A stretch of DNA of 5,644 nt from an uncultured Oscillospiraceae bacterium (GCA_900770015.1 CAAGIU010000090.1:1-5644), one strand, 5' to 3'. Positions 1 to 5,641 are shown, counted from the stretch's first letter. Made by a program: numbers and translations. The notes: generated by a model from the sequence alone, not told the origin.

Positions 1-120
1 ACCATGTCCAACAAAATACCATTCATCGGAACACCCAGTCGACCAACGTGGCGGGAGGCTAATAGACTCCCCTACGGTGACCTGAGCAAAAATCTGCCCG
101 CCAAATTACAATTTTTAGAG
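1..120. repeat. Left-edge non-coding, foldable repeat-like stretch (unidentified)
   Basis: This stretch lies downstream of the membrane-protein gene and runs off the left edge. It is visibly richer in A and T than the genes. It contains two mutually exclusive stems: GGGAG (53-57) can pair with CTCCC (67-71), helped by an inner CT/AG pair around an AAT loop, and TGGCGGG (49-55) can pair with CCCGCCA (97-103). Its inner end carries CAAATTACAATTT (102-114), the exact reverse complement of a 13-bp word in the right-edge repeat. I infer an interspersed repeat or the end of a small mobile element, but I cannot name the family. A plus-strand reading frame through it (4-243) has no visible ribosome binding site and runs antisense into the 3' end of the membrane-protein gene, so I do not call it a gene. 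Confidence 0.4.
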
Positions 121-164
121 GAAACACTCTACTACGATGGCTGGGAAACAGCGGCCGGGGGAAA

Positions 165-968
165 TCATTCGTCCTTCTCGTCCCGTTCCACCTGGGGGAT
201 GAAGCGGCGGGCCACCTTGCCCTGCCCCTTGCGTTTGACATAAAAATAGCCCAGGAAGGAGAACACCACCGCGCCGACGAAGTTCACAAGCAGGTCCTTC
301 ATGGTGTCGATGATGCCGATGTCCAGATAGCCGCCCAGCCCCAGTGCCTGCTGGCTCCCGTCGGAATGCACCACAATTACATCGGTGATGTCCCGGATGT
401 GGATCACGGTATTGGTGAGGGTGGGATCCAGATTTACGGAATGGATGGCATGGACAATGGTGTCCTTCTGCATGTCCAGTCCGAGGAAGCAGTCACTGGC
501 GAACTCAAAAAACTCCCACAGCACACCCACGGTCATGGAAAAGCAGAAGGATACAATGGCTAAGTACAGCGGCGAAAGCTGGAAGGTGAATTTGTCGTTT
601 CGGTTCATCATGTCCACCAGCGCAAAGCCAATGGCGGCGCAGAGGAAGCCATTGATGGTGTGCAGCATGGTATCCCAGTGGGGTACCCGGACATAGAAGC
701 TGTTGATCTCGCCCAGAATTTCCGCTGCGAAGATAAACAGCAGGATCACGATCTCCAGTGCGCTGGGCAGCACGATTTTCAGCTTTTTGGAGATGATGCT
801 GGGCATCACCAACAGCAGCAGCGACAGCGCGCACAGGAATACGCTCTGATACTCCCGCCGCAGCACATCCCGCACCAGGATGACCAGGATCAGCGCCCGG
901 AGCACCAGATACACGGTGAGGGTCGTCTTGTTTTTGTAGAATCGGTTTTCCTTTTTTTCCCGCGCCAT
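165..968 (-). CDS. Six-helix integral membrane protein, YjdF/DUF2238-like
   Basis: This encodes a 267-residue multi-pass membrane protein. A basic N-terminus (MAREKKENRFYKNK) precedes hydrophobic segments at about residues 17-33, 42-58, 66-86, 101-120, 133-156 and 223-244. A soluble loop of about 65 residues lies before the last helix, and the tail is charged (VERDEKDE). Conserved-looking polar motifs sit at or near membrane segments: PHWDTMLH before and into helix 4, WEFFEF at the end of helix 5, and DTMKDLLVNFVGA entering helix 6. This WD..LH / WE..E / D..N.GA pattern matches my memory of the YjdF/DUF2238 family, whose function is not established. The start is set by a perfect AGGAGG 7 nt upstream; the in-frame ATG seven codons earlier (at 989) would translate through that site. 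A dedicated promoter (1011-1038) precedes it. No strong terminator follows the TGA stop. The membrane assignment is firm; the family assignment is moderate. Confidence 0.85.
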   Translation of the reverse strand: MAREKKENRFYKNKTTLTVYLVLRALILVILVRDVLRREYQSVFLCALSLLLLVMPSIISKKLKIVLPSALEIVILLFIFAAEILGEINSFYVRVPHWDTMLHTINGFLCAAIGFALVDMMNRNDKFTFQLSPLYLAIVSFCFSMTVGVLWEFFEFASDCFLGLDMQKDTIVHAIHSVNLDPTLTNTVIHIRDITDVIVVHSDGSQQALGLGGYLDIGIIDTMKDLLVNFVGAVVFSFLGYFYVKRKGQGKVARRFIPQVERDEKDE

Positions 969-975
969 AGAACAG

Positions 976-981
976 CCTCCT
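976..981 (-). promoter_or_regulatory. Ribosome binding site deciding the membrane-protein start
   Basis: The minus strand reads AGGAGG here, with a 7-nt spacer to the ATG at 968-966. It lies between the two candidate in-frame ATGs (989 and 968), so the downstream one is the real start. Confidence 0.8.
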
Positions 982-1010
982 GACTTCATGCGTTTTTTGG
1001 AAATAAGACC

Positions 1011-1038
1011 ATTATACCACCAGAATTCCCGGGGTCAA
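1011..1038 (-). promoter_or_regulatory. Sigma-A-type promoter of the membrane-protein gene
   Basis: On the minus strand, TTGACC (1038-1033, five of six consensus bases) and a perfect TATAAT (1016-1011) are separated by 16 nt. A TG one base before the -10 box makes it an extended -10. Transcription would begin near 1004, leaving a leader of about 36 nt before the ATG at 968. It lies in the 96-nt gap after the YbaK-like gene, so the membrane protein can be expressed independently of the upstream cluster. Confidence 0.75.
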
Positions 1039-1064
1039 GGCGATTTTCTCATTCTTTCGTCAGC

Positions 1065-1532
1065 TTATACCACGGGAACGCAGACATCCACCCACTCCCC
1101 GCCGGTGAGCTGCTCCAGCTCGGCAGGCGTCAGCTTCACGGCGCTGTTGTCGCTGCCGCAGGCGGGGTAGACAAAGTCGAACCGCTTCATGGATTCGTCC
1201 AGACAGACCCGCACCCCGTCGTTGACGCCGAAGGGGCACACGCCGCCCACGTCGTGGCCCACCAGATCGTGAACCTGATCCCGGGTCAGCATTCTGGCCT
1301 TCACGCCGAATTTCTGCTTGAATTTGCCGCTGTTGACCTTCACATCTCCGGCGCAGACCACCATAATTGCCCGGTCCTCATCCAGAAAGGTCAGGGATTT
1401 GGCGATCCGGGCAGGTTCCGTGCCCAATGCGGCGGCGGCCAGCTCCACAGTGGCGCTGGAAACGGGGAAGGTCTGCACCCGGTCCGCATAGCCCCGGTCT
1501 GATAAAAATGTGTATGCTTTTTCAAATGCCAT
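1065..1532 (-). CDS. YbaK/EbsC-family aminoacyl-tRNA deacylase-like protein
   Basis: This 155-residue protein is full length for a stand-alone YbaK/ProX/EbsC-type domain. Family members hydrolyse misacylated tRNA, for example Cys-tRNA(Pro) or Ala-tRNA(Pro), in the cytoplasm; some are uncharacterised. Visible landmarks are the conserved lysine in RIAKSLTF (about residue 45), VNSGKFKQKFG (67-77), the glycine-rich loop VGHDVGGVCPFGV (91-103), and a C-terminal YPACGSDNSAVKLTPAEL (122-139). The cysteine/serine-containing end is, as I recall, typical of the many members annotated only as YbaK/EbsC family, so the exact tRNA substrate cannot be read from sequence. The ATG at 1532 is chosen because GAGGA lies 7 nt upstream; in-frame extension to 1643 would run antiparallel-free through the phosphoesterase coding region in another frame. 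The gene overlaps the end of the phosphoesterase gene by 11 nt, implying co-translation. It ends in TAA. Confidence 0.9.
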   Translation of the reverse strand: MAFEKAYTFLSDRGYADRVQTFPVSSATVELAAAALGTEPARIAKSLTFLDEDRAIMVVCAGDVKVNSGKFKQKFGVKARMLTRDQVHDLVGHDVGGVCPFGVNDGVRVCLDESMKRFDFVYPACGSDNSAVKLTPAELEQLTGGEWVDVCVPVV

Positions 1533-2895
1533 GTTCGTTTCCTCTTTTTCTGGGAATGGTTGCCGTCCGGAAAAGCTCCCCATCCATGAGGGAATGCTCC
1601 ACCAGGTCCCGGATAAACCATTTGTCAAATTTCGCCTGGTCATCCGGCACCGCCAGGGAAGGATAGCCCGTGCCCCGCTGCAGATAGTCGTCGGTGACCA
1701 CGGTGTAGCGCTTCTCCGGGTCCACGGGAATGCCGTCGATGCGCATCCCGAAGGGCTCCCGGCAAAGCGTCACATTGCAGCTGAAGCCCAGGCAGCCCAG
1801 GATATGCCCCCGGAAGCCCGCGCCCTTGCCGGACTGCCGGATGTGGTCTTCGTCCAGCGACAGCCTTGCCGCCTCCAGGATTTTCTGCCCGGAAAGGCGG
1901 TAGACGGTGGGGTTCAGCTTGGAGGGGAAGGTCTCCAGGAGGCTCCTGCGGGAGACGGGCCGGGTCAGAGCCTTTTCGGAAATGCCGCTGTGCATCAGGG
2001 CAAGATCCCCGCCGAAGTGCTTTCGCAGGCTGTCGCAGAGAAAATTGGTCAGCGGACTTTCCTTCAGCGGGTCAAAGGCCAGCTCCCCGACAGTCTCCAG
2101 CTCCGAGGAAAGAATCGCGTCGGCCCGCTCCTGCGTCTGCCGCACCAGCGCCGAAAAGGACTCTGTTTCCGCATCCGGCAGCTCGATCTGCCGGGAAGCG
2201 ATGCAGGAAATTCCGGTTTCGTCAATTTCCAGGGTCAGCTCGCCCAGGGTTTCGCCCATGCCGGACTGGGTGAAGCGTTTTTCAGTGATGATGGAATGGC
2301 AGTGCCCCTCCAGCCAGAGATCCACCTCTGGCAGCTGCCGGCAGATCACCGAATCCGCCAGCTTTCCGCTGTGGGACAGGGCAATGCAGAAGTCATACTT
2401 TCCCCTCTGCCGCTCCAGCTCCGCCCGGGCAGCCGCCACCGGTTCCATGGTGTGCAGGTTTCCCATCTCGAAGAAGACGTTATATCCGCCCGCAACCATG
2501 GGATGTTTATAGTAGGGCGACAGTCCCAGGATCAGAAACCGCTTCCCGCAGCGCTCCAGGATCCGGCTCCCGGGAAGCCCCGGAATGGCTGTCTCGTCGT
2601 TGCGGGTGACGTTGGTGCCGATCAGCGGATACCGGGTCAGCCGCTGCAAATCCTCGCTGCCCAGGTCGATTTCGTTGTTTCCCACGGTCATGGCGTCCAG
2701 GCCACAGGCAGCCATCAGAGCCATGGCGCTTTGCCCCCGGTCGGCCTGCACCACGATGCTTTTCAGGTCCATGTAGTCGCCGCTGTCAAAATAGAAATCG
2801 TTCTCCCCGCGGTTTAATGCCAGCCAGGCCTGCACCCGCCGGAGAAACTCCAGATTTCCGTGAATATCGTTGGTGTGGTAAATTCGCATCTGCAT
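1522..2895 (-). CDS. YunD-like metallophosphoesterase / 5'-nucleotidase
   Basis: This 457-residue protein has the two-domain layout of the UshA/5'-nucleotidase family. The N-terminal calcineurin-like metal domain shows NDIHGN (residues 9-14), DSGDYMD (37-43), GNNEID (72-77), SHSG (174-177) and EGHCH (196-200), supplying the usual Asp/His/Asn metal ligands. The C-terminal 5'-nucleotidase domain (about 265-440) shows ESPLTNFLCDSL (279-290), NPTVYRLSG (328-336) and YLQRGTGYPSL (404-414). There is no signal peptide, so it should act in the cytoplasm, unlike periplasmic UshA. That feature and GNNE in place of GNHE recall Bacillus YunD. The likely activity is hydrolysis of nucleotides or other phosphoesters; the substrate is not evident. 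GNNEID has Asn where UshA has its catalytic His. The ATG at 2895 has GAGGA 7 nt upstream; a second ATG two codons in is possible. It follows the RimJ-like GNAT by 34 nt and overlaps the YbaK-like gene by 11 nt. Confidence 0.9.
   Translation of the reverse strand: MQMRIYHTNDIHGNLEFLRRVQAWLALNRGENDFYFDSGDYMDLKSIVVQADRGQSAMALMAACGLDAMTVGNNEIDLGSEDLQRLTRYPLIGTNVTRNDETAIPGLPGSRILERCGKRFLILGLSPYYKHPMVAGGYNVFFEMGNLHTMEPVAAARAELERQRGKYDFCIALSHSGKLADSVICRQLPEVDLWLEGHCHSIITEKRFTQSGMGETLGELTLEIDETGISCIASRQIELPDAETESFSALVRQTQERADAILSSELETVGELAFDPLKESPLTNFLCDSLRKHFGGDLALMHSGISEKALTRPVSRRSLLETFPSKLNPTVYRLSGQKILEAARLSLDEDHIRQSGKGAGFRGHILGCLGFSCNVTLCREPFGMRIDGIPVDPEKRYTVVTDDYLQRGTGYPSLAVPDDQAKFDKWFIRDLVEHSLMDGELFRTATIPRKRGNEHGI
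1540..1544 (-). promoter_or_regulatory. Ribosome binding site deciding the YbaK-like start
   Basis: GAGGA on the minus strand, 7 nt before the ATG at 1532-1530, lies inside the last codons of the phosphoesterase gene. It supports a 155-residue product rather than one extended to 1643, and fits translational coupling. Confidence 0.7.
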
Positions 2896-2929
2896 GGTGA
2901 TTTCCTCTTTTTCGGTTTGGAAGGATGCC

Positions 2930-3445
2930 TCAGTCCGTGCTCAGTCTGGCATAGACATAGGTGTCCTTCCAGATGGGGTTTCCCTGCTCGTCCTTCCAGA
3001 AGTAGACATTTCTGCGCAGATGTGCCTCCCGGGTAAAGCCCAGGGCTTCCAGAAGGCGCCAGGAATTTACGTTTTCCGGGTCGCATTCGGCAACAATCCG
3101 GTGCACGCCGCCTGCAAAGGCATCGGCGATTAAGGCCCGGCAGCTTTCGCTGGCGTAGCCATGTCCCCAGAAGCGCCGGTTGAAGACATAGCCCAGCTCG
3201 GCGGTTTCAAAATCGCCCTTTGCGAAGTAGAGATTGCCGATGAGCTTGTGGTCCTCCCTGCGCTCCACGGCGATCATGGCCCCGGTATCCATCCGCCAGC
3301 GCAGGTTGTCCCGGGTTTCCGCCAGCGTCATGGGCCTGTAGGGCTCATAGCGCACCGTCTGCTCATCGGACAGGTACTCATACAGATCCTGCAGATCCGT
3401 TTCCCGGAAGGGGCGCAGGATCAGGCGTTCCGTTTCCAGCATCAT
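2930..3445 (-). CDS. GNAT acetyltransferase, RimJ/RimL type
   Basis: This 171-residue protein is full length for the RimJ/RimL-like branch of GNAT acetyltransferases, which transfer acetyl from acetyl-CoA to an amino group on proteins, amino acids or small molecules. It opens with LETERLILRPF (residues 3-13), the usual first strand of this branch. The acetyl-CoA loop is RRFWGHGYASES (90-101), with the RxxGxG/A pattern, preceded by ELGYVFN (83-89). NVNSWRLLEALGF (125-137) is the characteristic Asn-x-x-Ser helix followed by GF. The substrate cannot be deduced; ribosomal-protein acetylation by true RimJ/RimL is only one possibility. The start has two adjacent ATGs; the first is preferred because AAGGAG lies 7 nt before it. 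That ATG overlaps the stop of the preceding GNAT gene as ATGA, a classic coupled junction. The two GNATs are not close relatives of each other. Confidence 0.9.
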   Translation of the reverse strand: MMLETERLILRPFRETDLQDLYEYLSDEQTVRYEPYRPMTLAETRDNLRWRMDTGAMIAVERREDHKLIGNLYFAKGDFETAELGYVFNRRFWGHGYASESCRALIADAFAGGVHRIVAECDPENVNSWRLLEALGFTREAHLRRNVYFWKDEQGNPIWKDTYVYARLSTD

Positions 3446-3987
3446 GATTCTTCTCCTTTGCAGTCCAGATAAAAATAGATGTCGGCCTTTCCCTCCTGGC
3501 TTGTGCCGCCGTAGACCCGCGTGTCCAGTCCGCCGATGGCAAAGCCGCTGTGGACATAAAACAGGCAGGCGGAGAGATTGTTGTCCTGGCCGATGGTGTA
3601 AATGCCCCGGTAATTCCGCTCGCGGGCCACTTCCTTCGCCTTTTCCATGAGCATGGTGCCGACGCCCCGGCCCCGATAGCTGCTGTTCACCTTCAGATCA
3701 TACAGGTACAGGTACTTGAAAAACGCATCCTGCAAAATGGCCAGACCCACACAGGTTTCCCCGTCGTAGGCGCCGAGGAAGACCGTGTTTTTCTCCATTT
3801 CCCCGTAGTCGTAATTCTCATCGGGGAAGCACATTTCCGTTATGGCTTCTTTGGGATATTCCACCGTAGTATATCCCCATTTTTCATCCTGATAGGTGGG
3901 AATCATCCGGCCCCGCAGGGAAAACGGCTCGTTGGGCAGCCGAATATCCGCCTGGTGTGCTTCGTCAATTCTTCGGATCTCAATCAT
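3442..3987 (-). CDS. GNAT acetyltransferase related to streptothricin acetyltransferases (SatA-like)
   Basis: This 181-residue protein is a GNAT with recognisable features of the SatA/Sat-4 streptothricin N-acetyltransferase group: LPNEPFSLRGRMIP near the N-terminus (17-30), YLYLYDLKVNSSYRGRGVGT (92-111) containing the acetyl-CoA loop RGRGVG (105-110), and QDNNLSACLFY (134-144) followed by SGFAIGGLDTRVYG (147-160). These resemble, from memory, the matching blocks of Sat proteins. Those enzymes acetylate the beta-lysine part of streptothricin, but many chromosomal relatives have unknown substrates, so resistance is not implied. The core LETQDNN of Sat is TIGQDNN here. The ATG at 3987 is preferred over an in-frame one at 4029: it gives a normal Sat-family N-terminus and overlaps the upstream gene's stop by 8 nt. 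Its ribosome site is weak (GGAAG 8 nt, or GGAG only 3 nt, upstream), so translation probably depends on coupling. Confidence 0.87.
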   Translation of the reverse strand: MIEIRRIDEAHQADIRLPNEPFSLRGRMIPTYQDEKWGYTTVEYPKEAITEMCFPDENYDYGEMEKNTVFLGAYDGETCVGLAILQDAFFKYLYLYDLKVNSSYRGRGVGTMLMEKAKEVARERNYRGIYTIGQDNNLSACLFYVHSGFAIGGLDTRVYGGTSQEGKADIYFYLDCKGEES

Positions 3988-5428
3988 GTTCTCCGCTTCC
4001 CTTCCCCGTATACAGCATTTCCGCGCCATGGCCTCCGAAAATATGCCACTGCCCCTGCCCCAGCAGCTCCAGCAGGGCGCTGCGTTCCTTCGCGCAGAGC
4101 CTGGGGTCCGTGTCCACGGAGGTCATCAGGATGGGGGCATAACGGTTGTACTGCACCTGTTCCGGGGTCATGTTCTTCATGTTCACAAAGATGTCGCCGC
4201 TGAACACCAGCCGGTGCTCCCGGTCGATGAGGACGGTCTCCCCCGGCAGATGGCCTCCGCTGCCCTCATAGGCCTCAAAAGTCAGCTCCCCGAAGGAGAA
4301 TGTTCCGATGGGCGACAGGGGCTGTTCGTTGGCCGTCTCCTCCCCCACCGTTTCCACGATGGCTTCGGGGGTGGGGCGGTACCTGGTCAGCTCCTTGCAG
4401 ATGGTGATGTAGGGCTTGTGGAGCCGGTTCCGCTCCCGGAAGCCGTCCTCCTGCCGGTATTCCAGCCGCAGGCATTCCGCGCTCTTCCGGGAGGCATAGA
4501 CCTTGTCGAATTTGGGAGTCAGGCCGCAGTGATCCACATCCGCGTGGGTGATGAAGGCCACCTTGGGCATGGTATCAAACTCCGGAATCAGCTGCCGGAA
4601 AATATCGTACATTTCGGTTTCATAGCAGGCATAGCCCGTATCCACGAACAGGTACTGCCCATTGCTTTTGACGATGGCGGTATTGCTGCCGCAGGGAGGC
4701 TCGATGAGCAGAATTTCCGTATTGTCCGTGATGGTGCTTCCGGTGATCCTCGGTGCAAACCGCTCTCCCTTTGCCTTAGCCAGCAGCTCCGCGAAGCGGC
4801 TGATGCTGTCGAAGGTGCGGTAGGGAGACACCCCGGATTCGTCCAGCTCCTGCATGGCCAGGTTCACATTCACCAGCAGCGTCTCCTGCACCTGCCGGTC
4901 CACCTGCATGATGGACACCAGCTGGTTCACGAAATTGCTGTAGAAGACGCTGTTGTCGTAGATTTTGTCCGCATGGTTATAGTCGATGACCCGGACTTCG
5001 CACAGCTGCTCCGCTTCCCGGCGGAAAGCGTTGATCTTCTTCAGGTCGTCGGTGATGAAGCCCATTTTGAACAGCTGGTATTCCGAGCCGTTTTCCTGGG
5101 AGCTGATGAAGGAAATGTTCAGCCCGTATTCTTCGATCCGCTCCAGCAGGGGGGTGACGCTGCCGGGGATGTCCCGGAGCCGGAACTCCATCAGGATCAC
5201 GCTTTTTTCGCCGCCGGGGTTCTGGAGATAGCCGATCTCCTCCAGCCGTTCCCGGGCCTGCTCCAGCTGGCTTTCGGTGCCCTCCGCGTCGATAAACAGG
5301 CAGTGGGAGTCCACCGCCTTGTTGTAGCTGACCCGGGTCAGATTCACGCCCAGGTCAGAAAAAACCCGGCTGGCCTTGAGAAATGCCCCGATATGGTTGG
5401 GCATCACCGTTACATAGGTTCGTTTCAT
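3980..5428 (-). CDS. Double-ACT-domain, metallo-beta-lactamase-fold hydrolase
   Basis: This 482-residue protein has three parts. Residues 2-70 (KRTYVTVMPNHIGAFLKASR...) and about 74-147 (SVILMEFRLRDIPGSVTPLL...) are tandem ACT domains, each with the N/D-x-x-G-x-hydrophobic turn that begins the first helix. ACT domains usually bind amino acids or similar ligands and act as regulatory modules. A helical linker follows (about 150-225). The C-terminal part (about 235-480) is a metallo-beta-lactamase fold: GSNTAIVKSNGQYLFVDTG (247-265), THADVDHCG (294-302), GGHLPGE (391-397), SGDIF (410-414) and GGHGAE (465-470) are the five metal-site motifs. The main motif is HxDxDH rather than HxHxDH. No signal peptide or membrane helix is visible. 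The reaction is unknown; hydrolysis of an ester, thioester, amide or phosphoester under amino-acid control is inference. GGGAGG 7 nt before the ATG at 5428 sets the start; a GTG extension to 5536 would include the promoter. It heads the five-gene cluster. Confidence 0.88.
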   Translation of the reverse strand: MKRTYVTVMPNHIGAFLKASRVFSDLGVNLTRVSYNKAVDSHCLFIDAEGTESQLEQARERLEEIGYLQNPGGEKSVILMEFRLRDIPGSVTPLLERIEEYGLNISFISSQENGSEYQLFKMGFITDDLKKINAFRREAEQLCEVRVIDYNHADKIYDNSVFYSNFVNQLVSIMQVDRQVQETLLVNVNLAMQELDESGVSPYRTFDSISRFAELLAKAKGERFAPRITGSTITDNTEILLIEPPCGSNTAIVKSNGQYLFVDTGYACYETEMYDIFRQLIPEFDTMPKVAFITHADVDHCGLTPKFDKVYASRKSAECLRLEYRQEDGFRERNRLHKPYITICKELTRYRPTPEAIVETVGEETANEQPLSPIGTFSFGELTFEAYEGSGGHLPGETVLIDREHRLVFSGDIFVNMKNMTPEQVQYNRYAPILMTSVDTDPRLCAKERSALLELLGQGQWHIFGGHGAEMLYTGKGSGEHD

Positions 5429-5435
5429 GGGGATT

Positions 5436-5441
5436 CCTCCC
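5436..5441 (-). promoter_or_regulatory. Ribosome binding site of the ACT-MBL gene
   Basis: GGGAGG on the minus strand, 7 nt before the ATG at 5428-5426, fixes the start of the first gene of the cluster and argues against the GTG at 5536. Confidence 0.8.
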
Positions 5442-5456
5442 GATTTCACGGATTCT

Positions 5457-5469
5457 GACAGTTTCTGTC
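5457..5469. promoter_or_regulatory. Short palindrome over the predicted transcription start (possible operator)
   Basis: GACAG-TTT-CTGTC is a perfect 5-bp inverted repeat around a 3-nt centre, 4 nt downstream of the predicted -10 box, covering the expected transcription start. It could be a repressor site or a small 5' stem. A palindrome of this size can occur by chance. Confidence 0.25.
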
Positions 5470-5473
5470 TGTT

Positions 5474-5482
5474 ACTATACCA
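5474..5482 (-). promoter_or_regulatory. Extended -10 promoter of the five-gene cluster
   Basis: The minus strand reads TGGTATAGT: TATAGT (5479-5474) differs from the -10 consensus by one base, and the TG one base upstream makes it an extended -10. With 17-nt spacing the -35 position (5502-5497) reads TTCCTT, a poor match, which the extended -10 could compensate for. Transcription would begin near 5467, leaving a leader of about 38 nt before the ATG at 5428. It is the only good promoter seen upstream of the cluster. Confidence 0.55.
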
Positions 5483-5550
5483 CATCCGAACCCCAAAAGG
5501 AATCGTCTTTTTCAAAAATGTGCTGATCAGATTCACTCAGATGCTTTCCA

Positions 5551-5641
5551 AATTGTAATTTGACGGTGGCAAAGCCCTCCCCTTTGGGGAGGGTGGCCGA
5601 GCGCAGCGAAGGTCAGGAGAGGTCCGTGGCAATGCGCAATT
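5551..5641. repeat. Miniature inverted-repeat-like intergenic element with GC-rich hairpin
   Basis: The ends are imperfect inverted repeats: AATTG (5551-5555), TTG (5560-5562) and ACGG (5563-5566) on the left match CAATT (5637-5641), CAA (5630-5632) and CCGT (5624-5627) on the right, in mirrored order. Inside is a perfect 8-bp stem, CCCTCCCC (5575-5582) with GGGGAGGG (5586-5593) around a TTT loop, then GGTGGCCGAGCGCAGCG. No open reading frame fits, so this would be non-autonomous. Similar CCCTCCCC-hairpin repeats are, from memory, scattered between genes in gut Clostridia. The right boundary is uncertain because the window ends 3 nt later. The stem is not followed by a T-run on the plus strand; on the minus strand only CTTTG follows, so it is at best a weak terminator. 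Confidence 0.55.

Noticed and set aside
140..152. Possible terminator after the membrane-protein gene (GCTG-GGAAA-CAGC)
   Set aside because: The stem is only 4 bp and no T-run follows on the minus strand.
4..243. Plus-strand 79-codon reading frame starting MSNKIPFIG
   Set aside because: It has no visible ribosome binding site, crosses the repeat-like stretch and then runs antisense through the last 26 codons of the membrane-protein gene. The middle looks mildly protein-like, but without sequence to the left it cannot be supported.
1533..1643. N-terminal extension of the YbaK-like protein to 1643
   Set aside because: The extra 37 residues resemble no YbaK N-terminus, and a good ribosome binding site precedes the ATG at 1532.
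1510..2817. Long plus-strand open frame opposite the phosphoesterase gene
   Set aside because: It is a mirror of a GC-rich gene: low-complexity composition, no recognisable domain and no start signal, while the minus strand encodes clear family motifs.
3896..5458. Long plus-strand open frame of about 520 codons opposite the ACT-MBL gene
   Set aside because: It is an antisense artefact of codon bias, rich in His, Val and Gln without any known motif. The minus-strand protein has all MBL and ACT signatures.
5429..5536. GTG start of the ACT-MBL protein at 5536
   Set aside because: The extension would cover the promoter and the ribosome binding site, and it lacks its own ribosome binding site. 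The ACT domain begins directly after the ATG at 5428.
5575..5593. Rho-independent terminator for a gene outside the window
   Set aside because: The stem is strong but lacks a T-run on either strand, and it fits better as the core of the repeat element.
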